A stretch of 64,000 nucleotides of DNA from contig NZ_JAYGHW010000091.1 in NCBI RefSeq assembly GCF_034932185.1, positions 1-64,000 on the forward strand, in the 5' to 3' direction. Below the pieces are notes generated by a model. That model was given only the letters and a program-made list of their open reading frames with translations. It was not told the origin of the DNA and did no database searches. The DNA is from Spirulina sp034932185. GTDB lineage: Bacteria; Cyanobacteriota; Cyanobacteriia; Cyanobacteriales; Spirulinaceae. The position numbers and the translations under genes were made by a program. Below are positions 1 to 8,985 of this stretch, one piece after another (position 1 is the stretch's first letter; every line of letters begins with the position of its first letter).

Positions 1-337
1 ATATGACTTTTGTACCCCAATATCCCTAACACCTCTTCCCGCTTCGCACTGGCGTAGGCACTGTCGGCCCAAATCTCATCCGACTCATTGTCGATATCTA
101 ACACATGGGCAAACATCTGGGAGTCATCTACCGAGGCATCCGTCACGGCATGAACACGAATGAACTTATACTTGGCATCAATAAGGACTCCCCAAAGATA
201 TTCCACGGGATGAGTGTATCGAGTACAATCAGTCTGTCCATTGACGTTTCGAGGTTTTTCGGCGGCGCTTGATTCGACCAAATCCTTTTGCCATGAGCTT
301 TTTTCCCTGAGTCTTCCTCCTCTAACCTCTCACATTT
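1..337 (-). mobile_element. IS5-family transposase remnant, cut by the window edge
   Basis: Reading the minus strand leftwards from about 337 gives an open frame that contains a DAKYKFIR stretch, then VTDASVDDSQ, then IWADSAYAS. These resemble the catalytic core of IS5-group DDE transposases, where the Asp in ADSAY is the second metal ligand. The frame is closed by a TGA upstream of 337, and the usual N-terminal helix-turn-helix part does not appear before the next gene at 446, so the 5' part is missing or decayed. The 3' part continues past base 1. No terminal inverted repeat can be identified here. The family call rests on short motifs read by eye. Confidence 0.6.
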
Positions 338-445
338 TTCCCTGGGGGCTCAGTTTTTTCTTTTTTTCGATATGCCCTTTAGCTGATCACCTTAAACGTT
401 GAAAACCCAGAAAGATCCATTATTAAACCCTTCAATCTTCAATCA

Positions 446-1363
446 ATGTACTTATTCTTTTTCTTTGCCTTGTTTCTATTTTCTCTACCTTGGGTGGTGA
501 TCGCTTTCACCCTCGCCACCCTTATTTTACCCGGCTTACAAATTTCATTCCCCGCCATCCTCCTTTTGAGTTTAGTGATCTTGGCAATCCAAACCGTAAT
601 CACCGCCGGGATACTACCAATTCTCCCTAAATTAGTCCTCCTTCGGGTGTTAAATTTGCTTGATACAAGTCATGGCTGGCTGGCAAAACTTCAAAAGTTT
701 GGGCAAAGTTGGCTGACCTGGTTCGTGACAAACTTGATCGGTTATGGCATCATTTGGGGTTTACTGTGGTTAGCCCAATCCTTCCTGCCCGGCGTAAAAA
801 TATCCGATCCTTTAACGCTTTTTGCCACGGCGTTGATCGTCTTTTATTTCCCTCAAGCGGCTCAAAAAGAGTTTGGCGAACCATTAAAAACGCTGCCGGT
901 AAATAGGCGATCGCTCCTTACCGTATTGGTGAGCATCATCACCTTTCCGCTCATTCCTTGGATGATTGCCACATTGGGTAGCATCATTCCCCACAGTGGT
1001 TTAATGATTACTCCATTATTAGCAGCAGTGACCTATGGAATTTTCAAAACCATGTGGGCTGTCTGGGCATCCATCCTCAAGCAAATTCAACTCAGTTGGG
1101 CGGGTATATTTCCCCATATCCCTAACATGAAAATTTTCTTGGAGAGTTTACCCCCATCCCTTGAATATCCCTGTATCGTGATTCTTTTAATCGCCACCCT
1201 AGCCATCAATATTGTTTTTGGGTGGTTATCCACAAGAATTGTACCGGGCATTTCGATCCGTTATCCCTATGGTTTAGTCACATTTGCTCTTGCTGGCTTT
1301 GTTGGTGCATTGCTCCAAGGCATAATCCTAATGCCCTTCAGGAGTGAAGCAAAAGAAGATTAG
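446..1363 (+). CDS. Unknown polytopic membrane protein
   Basis: A 305-residue protein with several long hydrophobic segments: about residues 3-28, 35-62, 95-115, 122-138, 160-180, 190-215, 245-262 and 275-297. It is most likely an integral membrane protein of the plasma or thylakoid membrane. I do not recognise a family, and no catalytic or transport motif stands out. The first residues (MYLFFFFALFLF) are already hydrophobic. No strong ribosome-binding site precedes the ATG, so the start is uncertain. It stands alone, between the transposase remnant and a MITE-like element. Codon use is AT-richer than the genes around 2-5 kb, which fits an accessory origin but does not prove it. Confidence 0.6.
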   Translation: MYLFFFFALFLFSLPWVVIAFTLATLILPGLQISFPAILLLSLVILAIQTVITAGILPILPKLVLLRVLNLLDTSHGWLAKLQKFGQSWLTWFVTNLIGYGIIWGLLWLAQSFLPGVKISDPLTLFATALIVFYFPQAAQKEFGEPLKTLPVNRRSLLTVLVSIITFPLIPWMIATLGSIIPHSGLMITPLLAAVTYGIFKTMWAVWASILKQIQLSWAGIFPHIPNMKIFLESLPPSLEYPCIVILLIATLAINIVFGWLSTRIVPGISIRYPYGLVTFALAGFVGALLQGIILMPFRSEAKED

Positions 1364-1404
1364 GCAGCATGGTGTGGCAAAATTACAGGTTGTTCGATAT
1401 TTAC

Positions 1405-1503
1405 CTAATACCAATTCTCCCAAGTCAAGCGACAGAACAAAGGGCTTAAGCCCTCTCCCTGAATCACTTTATGTGTAGTTCCCATTTAGACCATTGGTAT
1501 TAG
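1405..1503. mobile_element. MITE-like element with 11-bp terminal inverted repeats
   Basis: CTAATACCAAT at 1405-1415 is matched by its exact reverse complement ATTGGTATTAG at 1493-1503, bounding 99 bp with no coding capacity. A GGGCTTAAGCCC-type palindrome lies inside at about 1442-1454. Short non-coding DNA with perfect terminal inverted repeats is the usual form of a miniature inverted-repeat transposable element. No clear target-site duplication was established. Confidence 0.5.
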
Positions 1504-1541
1504 CTCAACAGTCGTAAAATGTAAAAGTGAGATGCACCCCC

Positions 1542-2801
1542 TTAATTTCCCTCAAATTGCTCCTGAATCACTAACTCCATGGCCTCCTCAAAATAGCCCT
1601 CCCGATGACCCAACTCTAACGCCACCTCTCGGCCCGATCGCAGGGCGTTGAGGGCGGCGGTATAGTTGCCTTGGCGACGGTGCAATTGGGCGATGCGATC
1701 ATAGGTTTCCATGACGGCGTAGCGGTCGTAGGCATATTGGGCGGCTTTGATGCGCTCTTGATAGAGATTGATCGCCTCATCGATTTGACCATAATCGCTG
1801 TAAAGGGCGGCTAAGGCATCGAGGGCATCCCCCGCGTAGGCGTATTGCTGGGCAGCCCAAGCGAGGGTAAAGGCTTGTTGGTAGAGTTCGCTGGCCTGTT
1901 CCCCATTTCCTAGGGCGAGGTAATTGGCGGCCATCGCCATCCGCAGGGGGGCTAATTGTTCTAAACGTTGCTTTTCTCCATAGGCGAGAAAAAGGCTTTC
2001 ACGGGTGGCGATCGCCTCTTCCCATTGTTCCGTTTCATCATAAAGATGGGCTAATTCTGCTAGATAATTTTGAATATTATCGAGATCAAATTGCGATCGC
2101 GCCACCCCTAACAATTCCTGATACACCTCAATGGCCCGATCAAATTGAAACCAACCCTGATGTAAGGCCGCCACCGTTTTTAACAGGGCGGTGCGTTGAT
2201 TGAGGGCATTAGCGGGTAAAGCGGCCAACTGTGCTTCATACATGGCGATGGCGTTGGGATAAAGGCGCACCTGGGCATAGGCCACACCCAAGGCCCGGAT
2301 CAGGGCTAAATCTTCCCCATGGGCGGCTTCAATGGCTTCTAACCGGCTGGAAATCGCCGCCACATCTTTACTGCGGCTTTCTTCCCAGGCTATCCCCCCC
2401 ACCCGCGCTAAAGCCTCCACTTCGGCCAGGGGCCCCAACAACCGCCGGAGCCGCAATTCCCGAAACCACAATTCATAGGCCAATTCTCGCTGATCCCCAT
2501 CAAAGGCGGCTTGGGCCTCGGTGGCTAAATCCACCAGATCCCGCGCCAGTTGGGCCTGTTCCGCCGGTTCTAGGGGGGGTAAGGGGGTGGGCCGTCGGGG
2601 TGGGGTTGCTTGGCGGAGGCGATCAGGGAGGAGGGGATCGGTGTGGGGGGGGATATCGAGGGGGTTGAGGTAATCTTCGGCGGCGCGGGGACGGCGTTGG
2701 GCCAAGGTTAGGGGCGGTTCAGGGAGGGGGGCCGCTGGTACGGGGAGGGCAATGCCGAGGAGGGAGAGCACCAAAATAGTGCGAATGATTGGGTAGGCCA
2801 T
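1542..2801 (-). CDS. Secreted tetratricopeptide-repeat protein
   Basis: A 419-residue protein with an N-terminal signal peptide (hydrophobic residues about 6-23 ending near PAAPLP), so it is probably periplasmic or lumenal. A proline-rich linker covers about residues 24-75. From about residue 95 to the end there are repeated 34-residue-like helical units, such as AIAMYEAQLAALP, AIEVYQELLGVA and AINLYQERIKAA, typical of TPR scaffolds that bind partner proteins. It begins 3 bp after the stop of the rhomboid gene on the same strand, so the two are probably co-transcribed and perhaps translationally coupled. Its partner is unknown. A link to membrane proteolysis is an inference from gene order only. 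Confidence 0.8.
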   Translation of the reverse strand: MAYPIIRTILVLSLLGIALPVPAAPLPEPPLTLAQRRPRAAEDYLNPLDIPPHTDPLLPDRLRQATPPRRPTPLPPLEPAEQAQLARDLVDLATEAQAAFDGDQRELAYELWFRELRLRRLLGPLAEVEALARVGGIAWEESRSKDVAAISSRLEAIEAAHGEDLALIRALGVAYAQVRLYPNAIAMYEAQLAALPANALNQRTALLKTVAALHQGWFQFDRAIEVYQELLGVARSQFDLDNIQNYLAELAHLYDETEQWEEAIATRESLFLAYGEKQRLEQLAPLRMAMAANYLALGNGEQASELYQQAFTLAWAAQQYAYAGDALDALAALYSDYGQIDEAINLYQERIKAAQYAYDRYAVMETYDRIAQLHRRQGNYTAALNALRSGREVALELGHREGYFEEAMELVIQEQFEGN

Positions 2802-2804
2802 GGT

Positions 2805-4376
2805 TTAATCCTGCGATCGCATCAATAATAAACTTCCCAAGGTAAACCCCCAAATCAGGCCCAAACCATGGGCCAAACCGCTCACCTCCGGAATGAAGAA
2901 ATCGACGGTGAGTTGCAGCACAATGATTCCGAGGAACATTTTTAACCGTTGGGCAGCGATCGCACTCCCCTCCCCCCACCAACCCCGGAGCAAAATCGCC
3001 ACAATCGCCCCCAACAGCCCCATAATTGCCGCCGATGCCCCCACCAAGCGCACCTGTTCATCCCCCGTCACAAAGGCCAGGGCTGTATAAACGAGCATCG
3101 CCCCCACCCCCGACCCCAAATAGAGCCAGCCATAGCGCCATCGCCCCAAATGAAACTCCACAAACGGCCCCAACAAATACAAACCCAACAGATTCACCGC
3201 CAAATGGAGCCAACCATAATGGAGGAAATTCGCCGCCAACAGTCGCCACCATTCCCCAAAGCGTACCGCCACCGGAATTAATGCGCCGAGGCGATCAAGT
3301 GTGGCGGGGTCTTGGCTTCCCCCCTGGTGGATTTGGAGGGCAAAATAGGCGAGATTGAGGGCGACGAAGCCGTAGGTGATCCAAGGGGGGCGAGAGGGGA
3401 TCAACGTTAGCCCCTGGCCATAGCGGATTTCCTGCTTAATTTCCCGGTGGAGACGTTGGAGCACCAGGGAGGCGGCGGGGGTGAGGCAGGTTGCGGGGTT
3501 AACGGGGGGATGGGCCAATCGCCAGGCGATCGCCTCATCTAATCCCCCCGCTGGGTGCTGGGCTTGGAGGGCCTTAAAACCGGCAACCACCTGAGGCGAA
3601 GGCTGGGCAACGCCTTGGGCCGTCAATCGCCAAAAGGCTTGGGTGTCCCGGCCATAATGGCCCTGTTGGAGGAGGAGATGAACGGCTCCGGTTTGGCCAC
3701 AGAAGGCCAACACCAACAGCCGCGCCAAATTTAACGACACCATCCCCCCCCGCTGCAAATCTCGTTCATACTGTTGCAGGCCAAAAACGAGGCGATTAAG
3801 ATCGCCGGTTTCCCCCAAGGCCCGGAGATAATCGGTGATCAGGGGAGGGTCTTGGCGCAACTCTGGATTCGTGACATGGGTTTCGAGCCATTGCAACAGT
3901 TCCGGCCAGGCGGCGGCGCGGCGGAGGCGAAACACCGTCGCATTGTGGGCAAGGCGGGGGTGCAGGTGTTGCCAAGCGGGGGGAATTTGCCCCTGTTGGC
4001 CCATTTCCAAGGCTTTTAAAATTTGGGGTTGCTCAAACCAGCCATCAATGGGATGGAGCCAGCGCAAAACCAGCGTCCAGCGGCGGGCGGCCCCGTAGCG
4101 TTCTTGGCTAATCAGTTGATTGACATGGGCAAACCCGAAGAGAGGAATGAGCAAAAAGAGCAACCATAAACTACCGCCAATCAACCCAGCCCAAGCGGGG
4201 AACAGATAACTGAAGATTAAGGTTAGCCCTAAAATAGCCGTTGCCACCCAGGCCCAGCCTCGGCTCTGGGGCGAGGGATGGGCTGACGCGGCTCGCATGG
4301 CTCGGAACACAAAGGTAACGCAGGACAGGCACACCGTCCAAAACAGCAGTTGATTGAGATCCATCTTCTGTTCCAA
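2805..4376 (-). CDS. Rhomboid-family intramembrane serine protease with long N-terminal region
   Basis: A 523-residue membrane protein. The last roughly 200 residues form a rhomboid domain: an RWRYGW segment in the loop after the first helices, the GASA motif with the probable nucleophile Ser448, and the probable general base His503 in AHGLGLIWG. Rhomboids cleave single-span membrane substrates within the bilayer. The first 320 residues carry two hydrophobic segments (about 8-27 and 40-82), then a helical soluble region with TPR-like character; such extensions are common in cyanobacterial rhomboids. Start alternatives are Met1 and Met5. It leads a two-gene unit with the TPR protein. The fold assignment is firm; substrates cannot be read from the sequence. 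Confidence 0.85.
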   Translation of the reverse strand: MEQKMDLNQLLFWTVCLSCVTFVFRAMRAASAHPSPQSRGWAWVATAILGLTLIFSYLFPAWAGLIGGSLWLLFLLIPLFGFAHVNQLISQERYGAARRWTLVLRWLHPIDGWFEQPQILKALEMGQQGQIPPAWQHLHPRLAHNATVFRLRRAAAWPELLQWLETHVTNPELRQDPPLITDYLRALGETGDLNRLVFGLQQYERDLQRGGMVSLNLARLLVLAFCGQTGAVHLLLQQGHYGRDTQAFWRLTAQGVAQPSPQVVAGFKALQAQHPAGGLDEAIAWRLAHPPVNPATCLTPAASLVLQRLHREIKQEIRYGQGLTLIPSRPPWITYGFVALNLAYFALQIHQGGSQDPATLDRLGALIPVAVRFGEWWRLLAANFLHYGWLHLAVNLLGLYLLGPFVEFHLGRWRYGWLYLGSGVGAMLVYTALAFVTGDEQVRLVGASAAIMGLLGAIVAILLRGWWGEGSAIAAQRLKMFLGIIVLQLTVDFFIPEVSGLAHGLGLIWGFTLGSLLLMRSQD

Positions 4377-4448
4377 AAACCGAGCTTGTCTAGGTAGGCA
4401 GATTGCGGTTCAAGATTGCCTTCACCCGGAACTGTGATTAACATCCTA

Positions 4449-5750
4449 TCAAGATTTTTCGGCAGGTTCAGGGTCGATGGGGGTTAAGTTGCTTGGGAGG
4501 GTTAGCTTGAATTGGCTGCCTTGGCCCGGTGCGGAGGTGACGGCAATTGTGCCGTTATGGGTGGCGGTGATGACTTGATAACAAATGGGTAGGCCCAGAC
4601 CTGTGCCTTGGCCGATGGGTTTGGTGGAGAAAAAGGGGTTAAACAGTTGGGCTTGGGTTTCGGTATCCATGCCCATGCCATTATCGGCAATGGTGATGGT
4701 GAGGGAGTCGGGGGTGACGGCGGTGGTGATGGTAATTTGGCCGGGGGGGGTGGGAACGGTGGTTAACCGTTGGCGAATGGTGTCAATGGCGTTGGCGAAG
4801 AGATTAAAAAAGACCTGGTTGAGTTGGGCGGGGTAGCAATAAATGGGGGGGAGGGGTTGATATTGGCGGGTGATGGTGATGGGGGGCTGGTCTTCGGGTT
4901 CGAGGCGCGATCGCAGGACGGCGATCGCACTTTCTAACCCTTCTTCGAGGTTGGCTTTTTTGCAACCGGCTTCATCTAATCGGGAGAAGTTCCGCAACCC
5001 CACAACAATGTTACGAATGCGATCCGCCCCGGTTTTCATGGAGGTCATGATTTTGGCGAGGTCTTCGGTGAGGAAGTCGAGGTCGAGGTCTTCGAGTTGA
5101 TGGGCGATCGCCTCTTTCGGTTGCGGATATTCCCGTTGATAGAGGGCGATTAAATCGAGGAGATCTTGAACATAATCCATGGCGGGGGTAATATTGCCAT
5201 AAATGAAGCTGATGGGGTTATTAATTTCATGGGCAATGCCCGCCACCAACTGCCCCAAGGCGGTCATTTTTTCACTTTGAATCAGTTGAACTTGAGTGGT
5301 TTTAAGTTGTTCGAGGGTTGCTTCGAGTTCGTGGTTCCGTTCGTGAACTTGTTTTTGCAGATGATTAATCGTTAACTGATTGGCAATACGGGCGAGCACC
5401 TCTTCCAATTGAAAGGGCTTACTAATATAATCATTGCCCCCCACTTGAAAGGCTCTAACTTTATCTTGAATATCATCTAAAGCACTGAGAAAAATCACCG
5501 GCACATTTTGAGTCACAGGATCTTTCTTCAAGGTTCTACACACCTGATAGCCATCCATATCCGGCATATTAATATCCAGCAGAATCAGATCCGGCGTGAT
5601 CGTTTGGGCCGCCCTTAGGGCAATTTTGCCACTAATTGCCGGCCGCACACTATAGCCTTCTTCGGTTAAAATTGATGACAAAAAGCGAATATTATCTGGA
5701 GTATCATCAACCACTAAAATATCCGCTTTCATCGAGGGAGATATGTTCAT
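4449..5750 (-). CDS. Response regulator fused to a histidine kinase
   Basis: Numbering is from the longer possible start at 5780. A receiver domain (about 18-135, phosphoacceptor Asp69 in LLDINMPDMDG, conserved Lys121 in SKPF) is followed by a coiled-coil linker (135-175). The kinase core has an H-box with His184 in GIAHEINNP and an HATPase with NG-, GMGMD- and GTGLGLPI-type boxes near 300-430. This receiver-first, cytoplasmic layout is common in cyanobacteria, where such proteins act as mid-chain phosphorelay kinases. I prefer the Met at 5750 (MNISPS), because the first ten residues of the longer frame lie outside the expected domain. No membrane segment is seen. The input signal and target are unknown. 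It is a single gene, transcribed on its own. Confidence 0.85.
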   Translation of the reverse strand: MNISPSMKADILVVDDTPDNIRFLSSILTEEGYSVRPAISGKIALRAAQTITPDLILLDINMPDMDGYQVCRTLKKDPVTQNVPVIFLSALDDIQDKVRAFQVGGNDYISKPFQLEEVLARIANQLTINHLQKQVHERNHELEATLEQLKTTQVQLIQSEKMTALGQLVAGIAHEINNPISFIYGNITPAMDYVQDLLDLIALYQREYPQPKEAIAHQLEDLDLDFLTEDLAKIMTSMKTGADRIRNIVVGLRNFSRLDEAGCKKANLEEGLESAIAVLRSRLEPEDQPPITITRQYQPLPPIYCYPAQLNQVFFNLFANAIDTIRQRLTTVPTPPGQITITTAVTPDSLTITIADNGMGMDTETQAQLFNPFFSTKPIGQGTGLGLPICYQVITATHNGTIAVTSAPGQGSQFKLTLPSNLTPIDPEPAEKS

Positions 5751-5860
5751 GGAGCTGTGGTGTACATAAACGGCAAACAAACTGGCGATCGCTACTGTAT
5801 CACTATCTTTTTGGGTTTAGGAAAAGATAATTCCCGCCACCCTGCTCAGATTCCCATCCC

Positions 5861-6802
5861 TTAGGGGGTTAAATCCGCCATTTTTTGTAAAACCAAATGG
5901 GAAAGGGTGGGTAAAATTTCCCGGTTTTGGCTGTTGAGGCGGCCTTCGGTGAATACCACTAATAGATAGGGCTGGGCATAGGGGACTTCAATATAGGCGG
6001 CATCGTGGCGGACGCGGGAAGTCCAGCCCGCTTTAGACCAGAGTTTGGCTTGACTGGGCAGGCCTTCCCCTAAGAACCCCATCACTTGATTTTCTTCCCC
6101 TGGCGGTAGCTCTACGGGTTGGAGCGATCGCCTCAGGAGTTGCATCATTGTTTTAGAGCGATCGCGGGATACCGCTACCCCCCCGATAATGCCATGGAGG
6201 AGACGGGCGATCGCATCGGTGGTCAGCATATTGCGGTTTTCCAACGCCTCCCCCAAAAACTGCCTTTCCCGCCCATAGGGGCCATCCCCCCAAGGCTTTT
6301 GGTTGAGGTTCACCCCCTGCAACTCCTGCCAACCGAGGGCTTGATAATAGCGGTTGACGATGTTGCGCTGGTGCGCCCAGGTTTGGAACAGTTGGGGGGG
6401 CAATTCTGGGCCGCTGGTGGTGCCACTGAGGACATCCAAAACGAGGCTAGTGGCATCATTGCTAGAATCGCGGATCATGTCTGCAATGGCGCGATCGAGT
6501 TCGGGGGAACCCTGCACCATTTCCGTTTCTAGCCATTCATGGATCGCCACTAAGTAGAATAATTTCACCACACTCGCCGGATAAATCCGCTCTACACCCC
6601 GATAACTAAAGCCCCGCACGGGATATTGCCAAAACTCCGCCGCTGAGATCGCGCCGCCGGTATTGACAATCACCGGGTCGTCATAGACGATCCAGGTCAG
6701 CGCAATTTGATTGCGGGCCAGTCCTGGAAACTTAGCCCATACCGCTTCTAACAGGTTGTGACCCTGTTGCTCTAGGGTCGGGTCTTTTTGAAAAAACAGC
6801 AT
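5861..6802 (-). CDS. Class A beta-lactamase-like serine hydrolase
   Basis: A 313-residue protein from the start chosen here. It carries the three motifs of the penicillin-recognising serine enzymes: SxxK as PASVVK (Ser77, Lys80), an SxN element in RDSSND (Ser113-Asn115), and a KxG element in WSKAGW near residue 250. The third motif is KAG rather than the usual KTG/KSG. No clear signal peptide follows this start. The frame stays open upstream to 6982, but that would overlap the divergent NlpC/P60 gene, so the ATG at 6800-6802 is preferred. Homologues in cyanobacteria are usually annotated only as serine hydrolase; drug resistance should not be inferred. The substrate is probably a peptidoglycan-related peptide or ester. 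Confidence 0.75.
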   Translation of the reverse strand: MLFFQKDPTLEQQGHNLLEAVWAKFPGLARNQIALTWIVYDDPVIVNTGGAISAAEFWQYPVRGFSYRGVERIYPASVVKLFYLVAIHEWLETEMVQGSPELDRAIADMIRDSSNDATSLVLDVLSGTTSGPELPPQLFQTWAHQRNIVNRYYQALGWQELQGVNLNQKPWGDGPYGRERQFLGEALENRNMLTTDAIARLLHGIIGGVAVSRDRSKTMMQLLRRSLQPVELPPGEENQVMGFLGEGLPSQAKLWSKAGWTSRVRHDAAYIEVPYAQPYLLVVFTEGRLNSQNREILPTLSHLVLQKMADLTP

Positions 6803-6814
6803 GAAATTGTTTGA

Positions 6815-7543
6815 ATGATGCCAACTTCTTCCCATTTTCCCCCCTCTCCCTCTGGGGAGTACCGTTGCCTCGAAAATCTTAACCTCTATACCGCTGAAGC
6901 CTGTCAGGGTTTGGCCACTCAGGCCGCAGCGGGGCGACAGTTGCGCCTGCTCATGTTCACTGAACAGTCGGTACAGGTGCAACTGTGCGAGGATGACTAT
7001 ATTGCTTGGTTAGCCGTGAGGGATGCGGGAAAACTCACGCCAGCGGTGCAACGTTATCAAACTGAGCGATTGGAGCGGGGGGAAATTGTTGAGCGGATTG
7101 AGGGGGCGATCGCCTTCACCCAAGCCGCCATGACCCAACCCCATTGCTACCTCTGGGGGGGAACGGTGGCCCCCGATTACGACTGTTCCGGTTTGATCCA
7201 AGCCGCTTTTGCCTCAGTAGGGGTATGGTTGCCGAGGGATTCCTATCAGCAGGCGGCCTTTACCGATCCCCTTGAGGATCCCGATCTGCAACGGGGGGAT
7301 CTGATTTTTTTCCAAGAACCCGGCAAGCTGAGAGTTTCCCATGTCGCCATCTATCTGGGCGAAGGCCAATACCTCCACAGTTCCGGCGTAGATCTGGGCC
7401 GCAATGGCATCGGCATCGACCCCTATCACCCCGATGGTAGCGACATCGGGGCGCGTTACTATCCCCTGCGCCACAGCAACGGCCGGATCAGCCGCAGCTA
7501 TTGCCCTGGGGATGGTTGGGAAATCGATTCCCGGCCAAAATAG
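6815..7543 (+). CDS. SH3/NlpC-P60 D-gamma-glutamyl-diamino acid endopeptidase
   Basis: A 242-residue cell-wall hydrolase. The N-terminal part (about 15-75, with YRCLENLNLY and LRLLMFTEQ) resembles the bacterial SH3-type domain of cyanobacterial NlpC/P60 enzymes. The C-terminal catalytic domain has Cys124 in DCSGLIQAAF, His176 in VSHVAIYLG and His188 in YLHSSG, a Cys-His-His set. Enzymes of this type cut the D-Glu-diaminopimelate bond in murein stem peptides, often in recycling. No signal peptide is evident, as in related cyanobacterial enzymes. It starts 12 bp from the divergent serine hydrolase start, and its 3' end overlaps serS by 46 bp on the opposite strand. Confidence 0.88.
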   Translation: MMPTSSHFPPSPSGEYRCLENLNLYTAEACQGLATQAAAGRQLRLLMFTEQSVQVQLCEDDYIAWLAVRDAGKLTPAVQRYQTERLERGEIVERIEGAIAFTQAAMTQPHCYLWGGTVAPDYDCSGLIQAAFASVGVWLPRDSYQQAAFTDPLEDPDLQRGDLIFFQEPGKLRVSHVAIYLGEGQYLHSSGVDLGRNGIGIDPYHPDGSDIGARYYPLRHSNGRISRSYCPGDGWEIDSRPK

Positions 7544-8799
7544 GGTTGGAGGGCGGCGGGGATTTTCACCGTGCCATCGGGCTGTTGATAGTTTTCCAAT
7601 AATGCCGCCATCGTGCGCCCCACCGCCAACCCGGAACCATTGAGGGTGTGAACAAAATCTGTCCCCTTTTGTCCTTGGGTTTTAAAGCGAATGCTCCCCC
7701 GTCGGGCTTGAAAATCGGTGCAGTTGGAGCAACTGGAAATTTCCCGGTAGGTATTGGCAGAAGGCATCCACACCTCCACATCAAAACAGCGGCTCGCACT
7801 AAACCCCAGATCCCCGGTGCAAAGTTCTAACACGCGGTAGGGGAGTTCGAGGGCTTCTAAAATGGCGGTGGCGTTCCCTAGCATTGTTTCCAGTTCCGCC
7901 TCGGAGGTGTCGGGATGAACGAGTTTAACCATTTCCACTTTGTTGAATTGGTGGAGGCGGATCAGTCCCCGCGTATCTTTGCCATAGCTCCCGGCTTCGC
8001 GGCGGAAACAGGGGGTATAGGCACAGTGGTAAATGGGTAGTTCGTTGCTATCGAGAACTTCATCCCGATAGAGGTTGGTGAGGGGGACTTCGGCGGTGGG
8101 GGTGAGCCAGAGGTCATCTTCGGCACAGCGAAAGCTTTCTTCGGCAAATTTGGGCAGTTGGCCGGTACTGGTGAGGCTGGTACTGTTGATCAGCATCGGA
8201 GGCATGACTTCGAGATAACCGGCGGCGGTTTGGCGATCGAGCATGAAGCTAATTAAGGCCCGTTCGAGGGCGGCCCCCGCGCCGATCAGGTTGACAAAAC
8301 GGCTCTGGGCCACTTTCACCGCCCGTTTAAATTCTAAAATGCCCAAACTCTCCCCGATTTCCCAATGGGGGCGGGGGTTTTCCCATTGCGGTTTTAAATC
8401 ATCACCCCAGCGGGCCACTTCGAGGTTTTCGGTTTCGTTGGCTCCGATGGGGGTCTGGTTGCTCGGCAGGTTGGGCAGAGAAAGTAAAATCGTTTCAATT
8501 TCCGCCTTGATCGCTTTTTCTTGGGGATCCAGTTTGGCTAGTTCGGCCTTAATCGCAGTCCCTTCGGTTTTGATCTGCTCAATTTCGGGGCCTTTCGGGT
8601 CTACACCGCTCTGGATTTTTTCCTTAATCCGTTTGGCGGTGGTGTTGCCCTGGGCTTGGAGGTTGGTGCGGGTGGTTTGCAGATCGCGCTGTTGTTGATC
8701 CAACTGGAGGAGGGCGGCGATCGCATAGTCCCCGCTGCGACGACTGAGGCGGTCTTGGACAAAATCCGGGTTTTCGCGAATCTGTTTGAGGTCGAGCAT
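7498..8799 (-). CDS. serS: Seryl-tRNA synthetase
   Basis: A 433-residue class II aminoacyl-tRNA synthetase that charges tRNA-Ser. It starts MLDLKQIRENPDFV, the conserved N-terminus, followed by the two-helix coiled-coil arm (about 30-105) that contacts the tRNA long variable arm. The catalytic core includes the TGQLPKFAEE region, motif 2 with CFRREAGSYGKDTRGLIRLHQF, and motif 3 near the end with NGSGLAVGRTMAALLENYQ. Length is normal. The C-terminal tail (residues about 422-433) lies in the convergent 46-bp overlap with the NlpC/P60 gene. It is a housekeeping gene with no obvious T-box or other leader in the upstream 180 bp. Confidence 0.97.
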   Translation of the reverse strand: MLDLKQIRENPDFVQDRLSRRSGDYAIAALLQLDQQQRDLQTTRTNLQAQGNTTAKRIKEKIQSGVDPKGPEIEQIKTEGTAIKAELAKLDPQEKAIKAEIETILLSLPNLPSNQTPIGANETENLEVARWGDDLKPQWENPRPHWEIGESLGILEFKRAVKVAQSRFVNLIGAGAALERALISFMLDRQTAAGYLEVMPPMLINSTSLTSTGQLPKFAEESFRCAEDDLWLTPTAEVPLTNLYRDEVLDSNELPIYHCAYTPCFRREAGSYGKDTRGLIRLHQFNKVEMVKLVHPDTSEAELETMLGNATAILEALELPYRVLELCTGDLGFSASRCFDVEVWMPSANTYREISSCSNCTDFQARRGSIRFKTQGQKGTDFVHTLNGSGLAVGRTMAALLENYQQPDGTVKIPAALQPYFGRESISQPSPGQ

Positions 8800-8923
8800 G
8801 GTTATCGGGAGCTTTAAGCTCTCTCATTTTAGCGGGCGATCGCCCTCCCCATTCCTTAACATTTTTCGCGTACTTTAGCTCCCTAGTCTTGTCTGATGCC
8901 CATAGAATAGAAAAGTAGAGAAT

Positions 8924-8948
8924 CATCATGAGACAGGTAATCATGATG
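8924..8948. promoter_or_regulatory. Inverted repeat upstream of the hybrid kinase
   Basis: CATCATGA and TCATGATG form perfect 8-bp arms around a 9-bp spacer. They end 37 bp before the ATG of the kinase at 8986. This could be an operator for a dimeric regulator or a leader hairpin. Nothing in the sequence chooses between these. Confidence 0.3.
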
Positions 8949-8985
8949 GCATGAGTGACTTTGATCGCCATCTTATCCAGGCCCG

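Noticed and set aside
5861..6802. Antibiotic-resistance beta-lactamase
   Set aside because: The SxxK, SxN and KxG motifs are present, but the third is atypical and such proteins in cyanobacteria are mostly uncharacterised; resistance is not supported.
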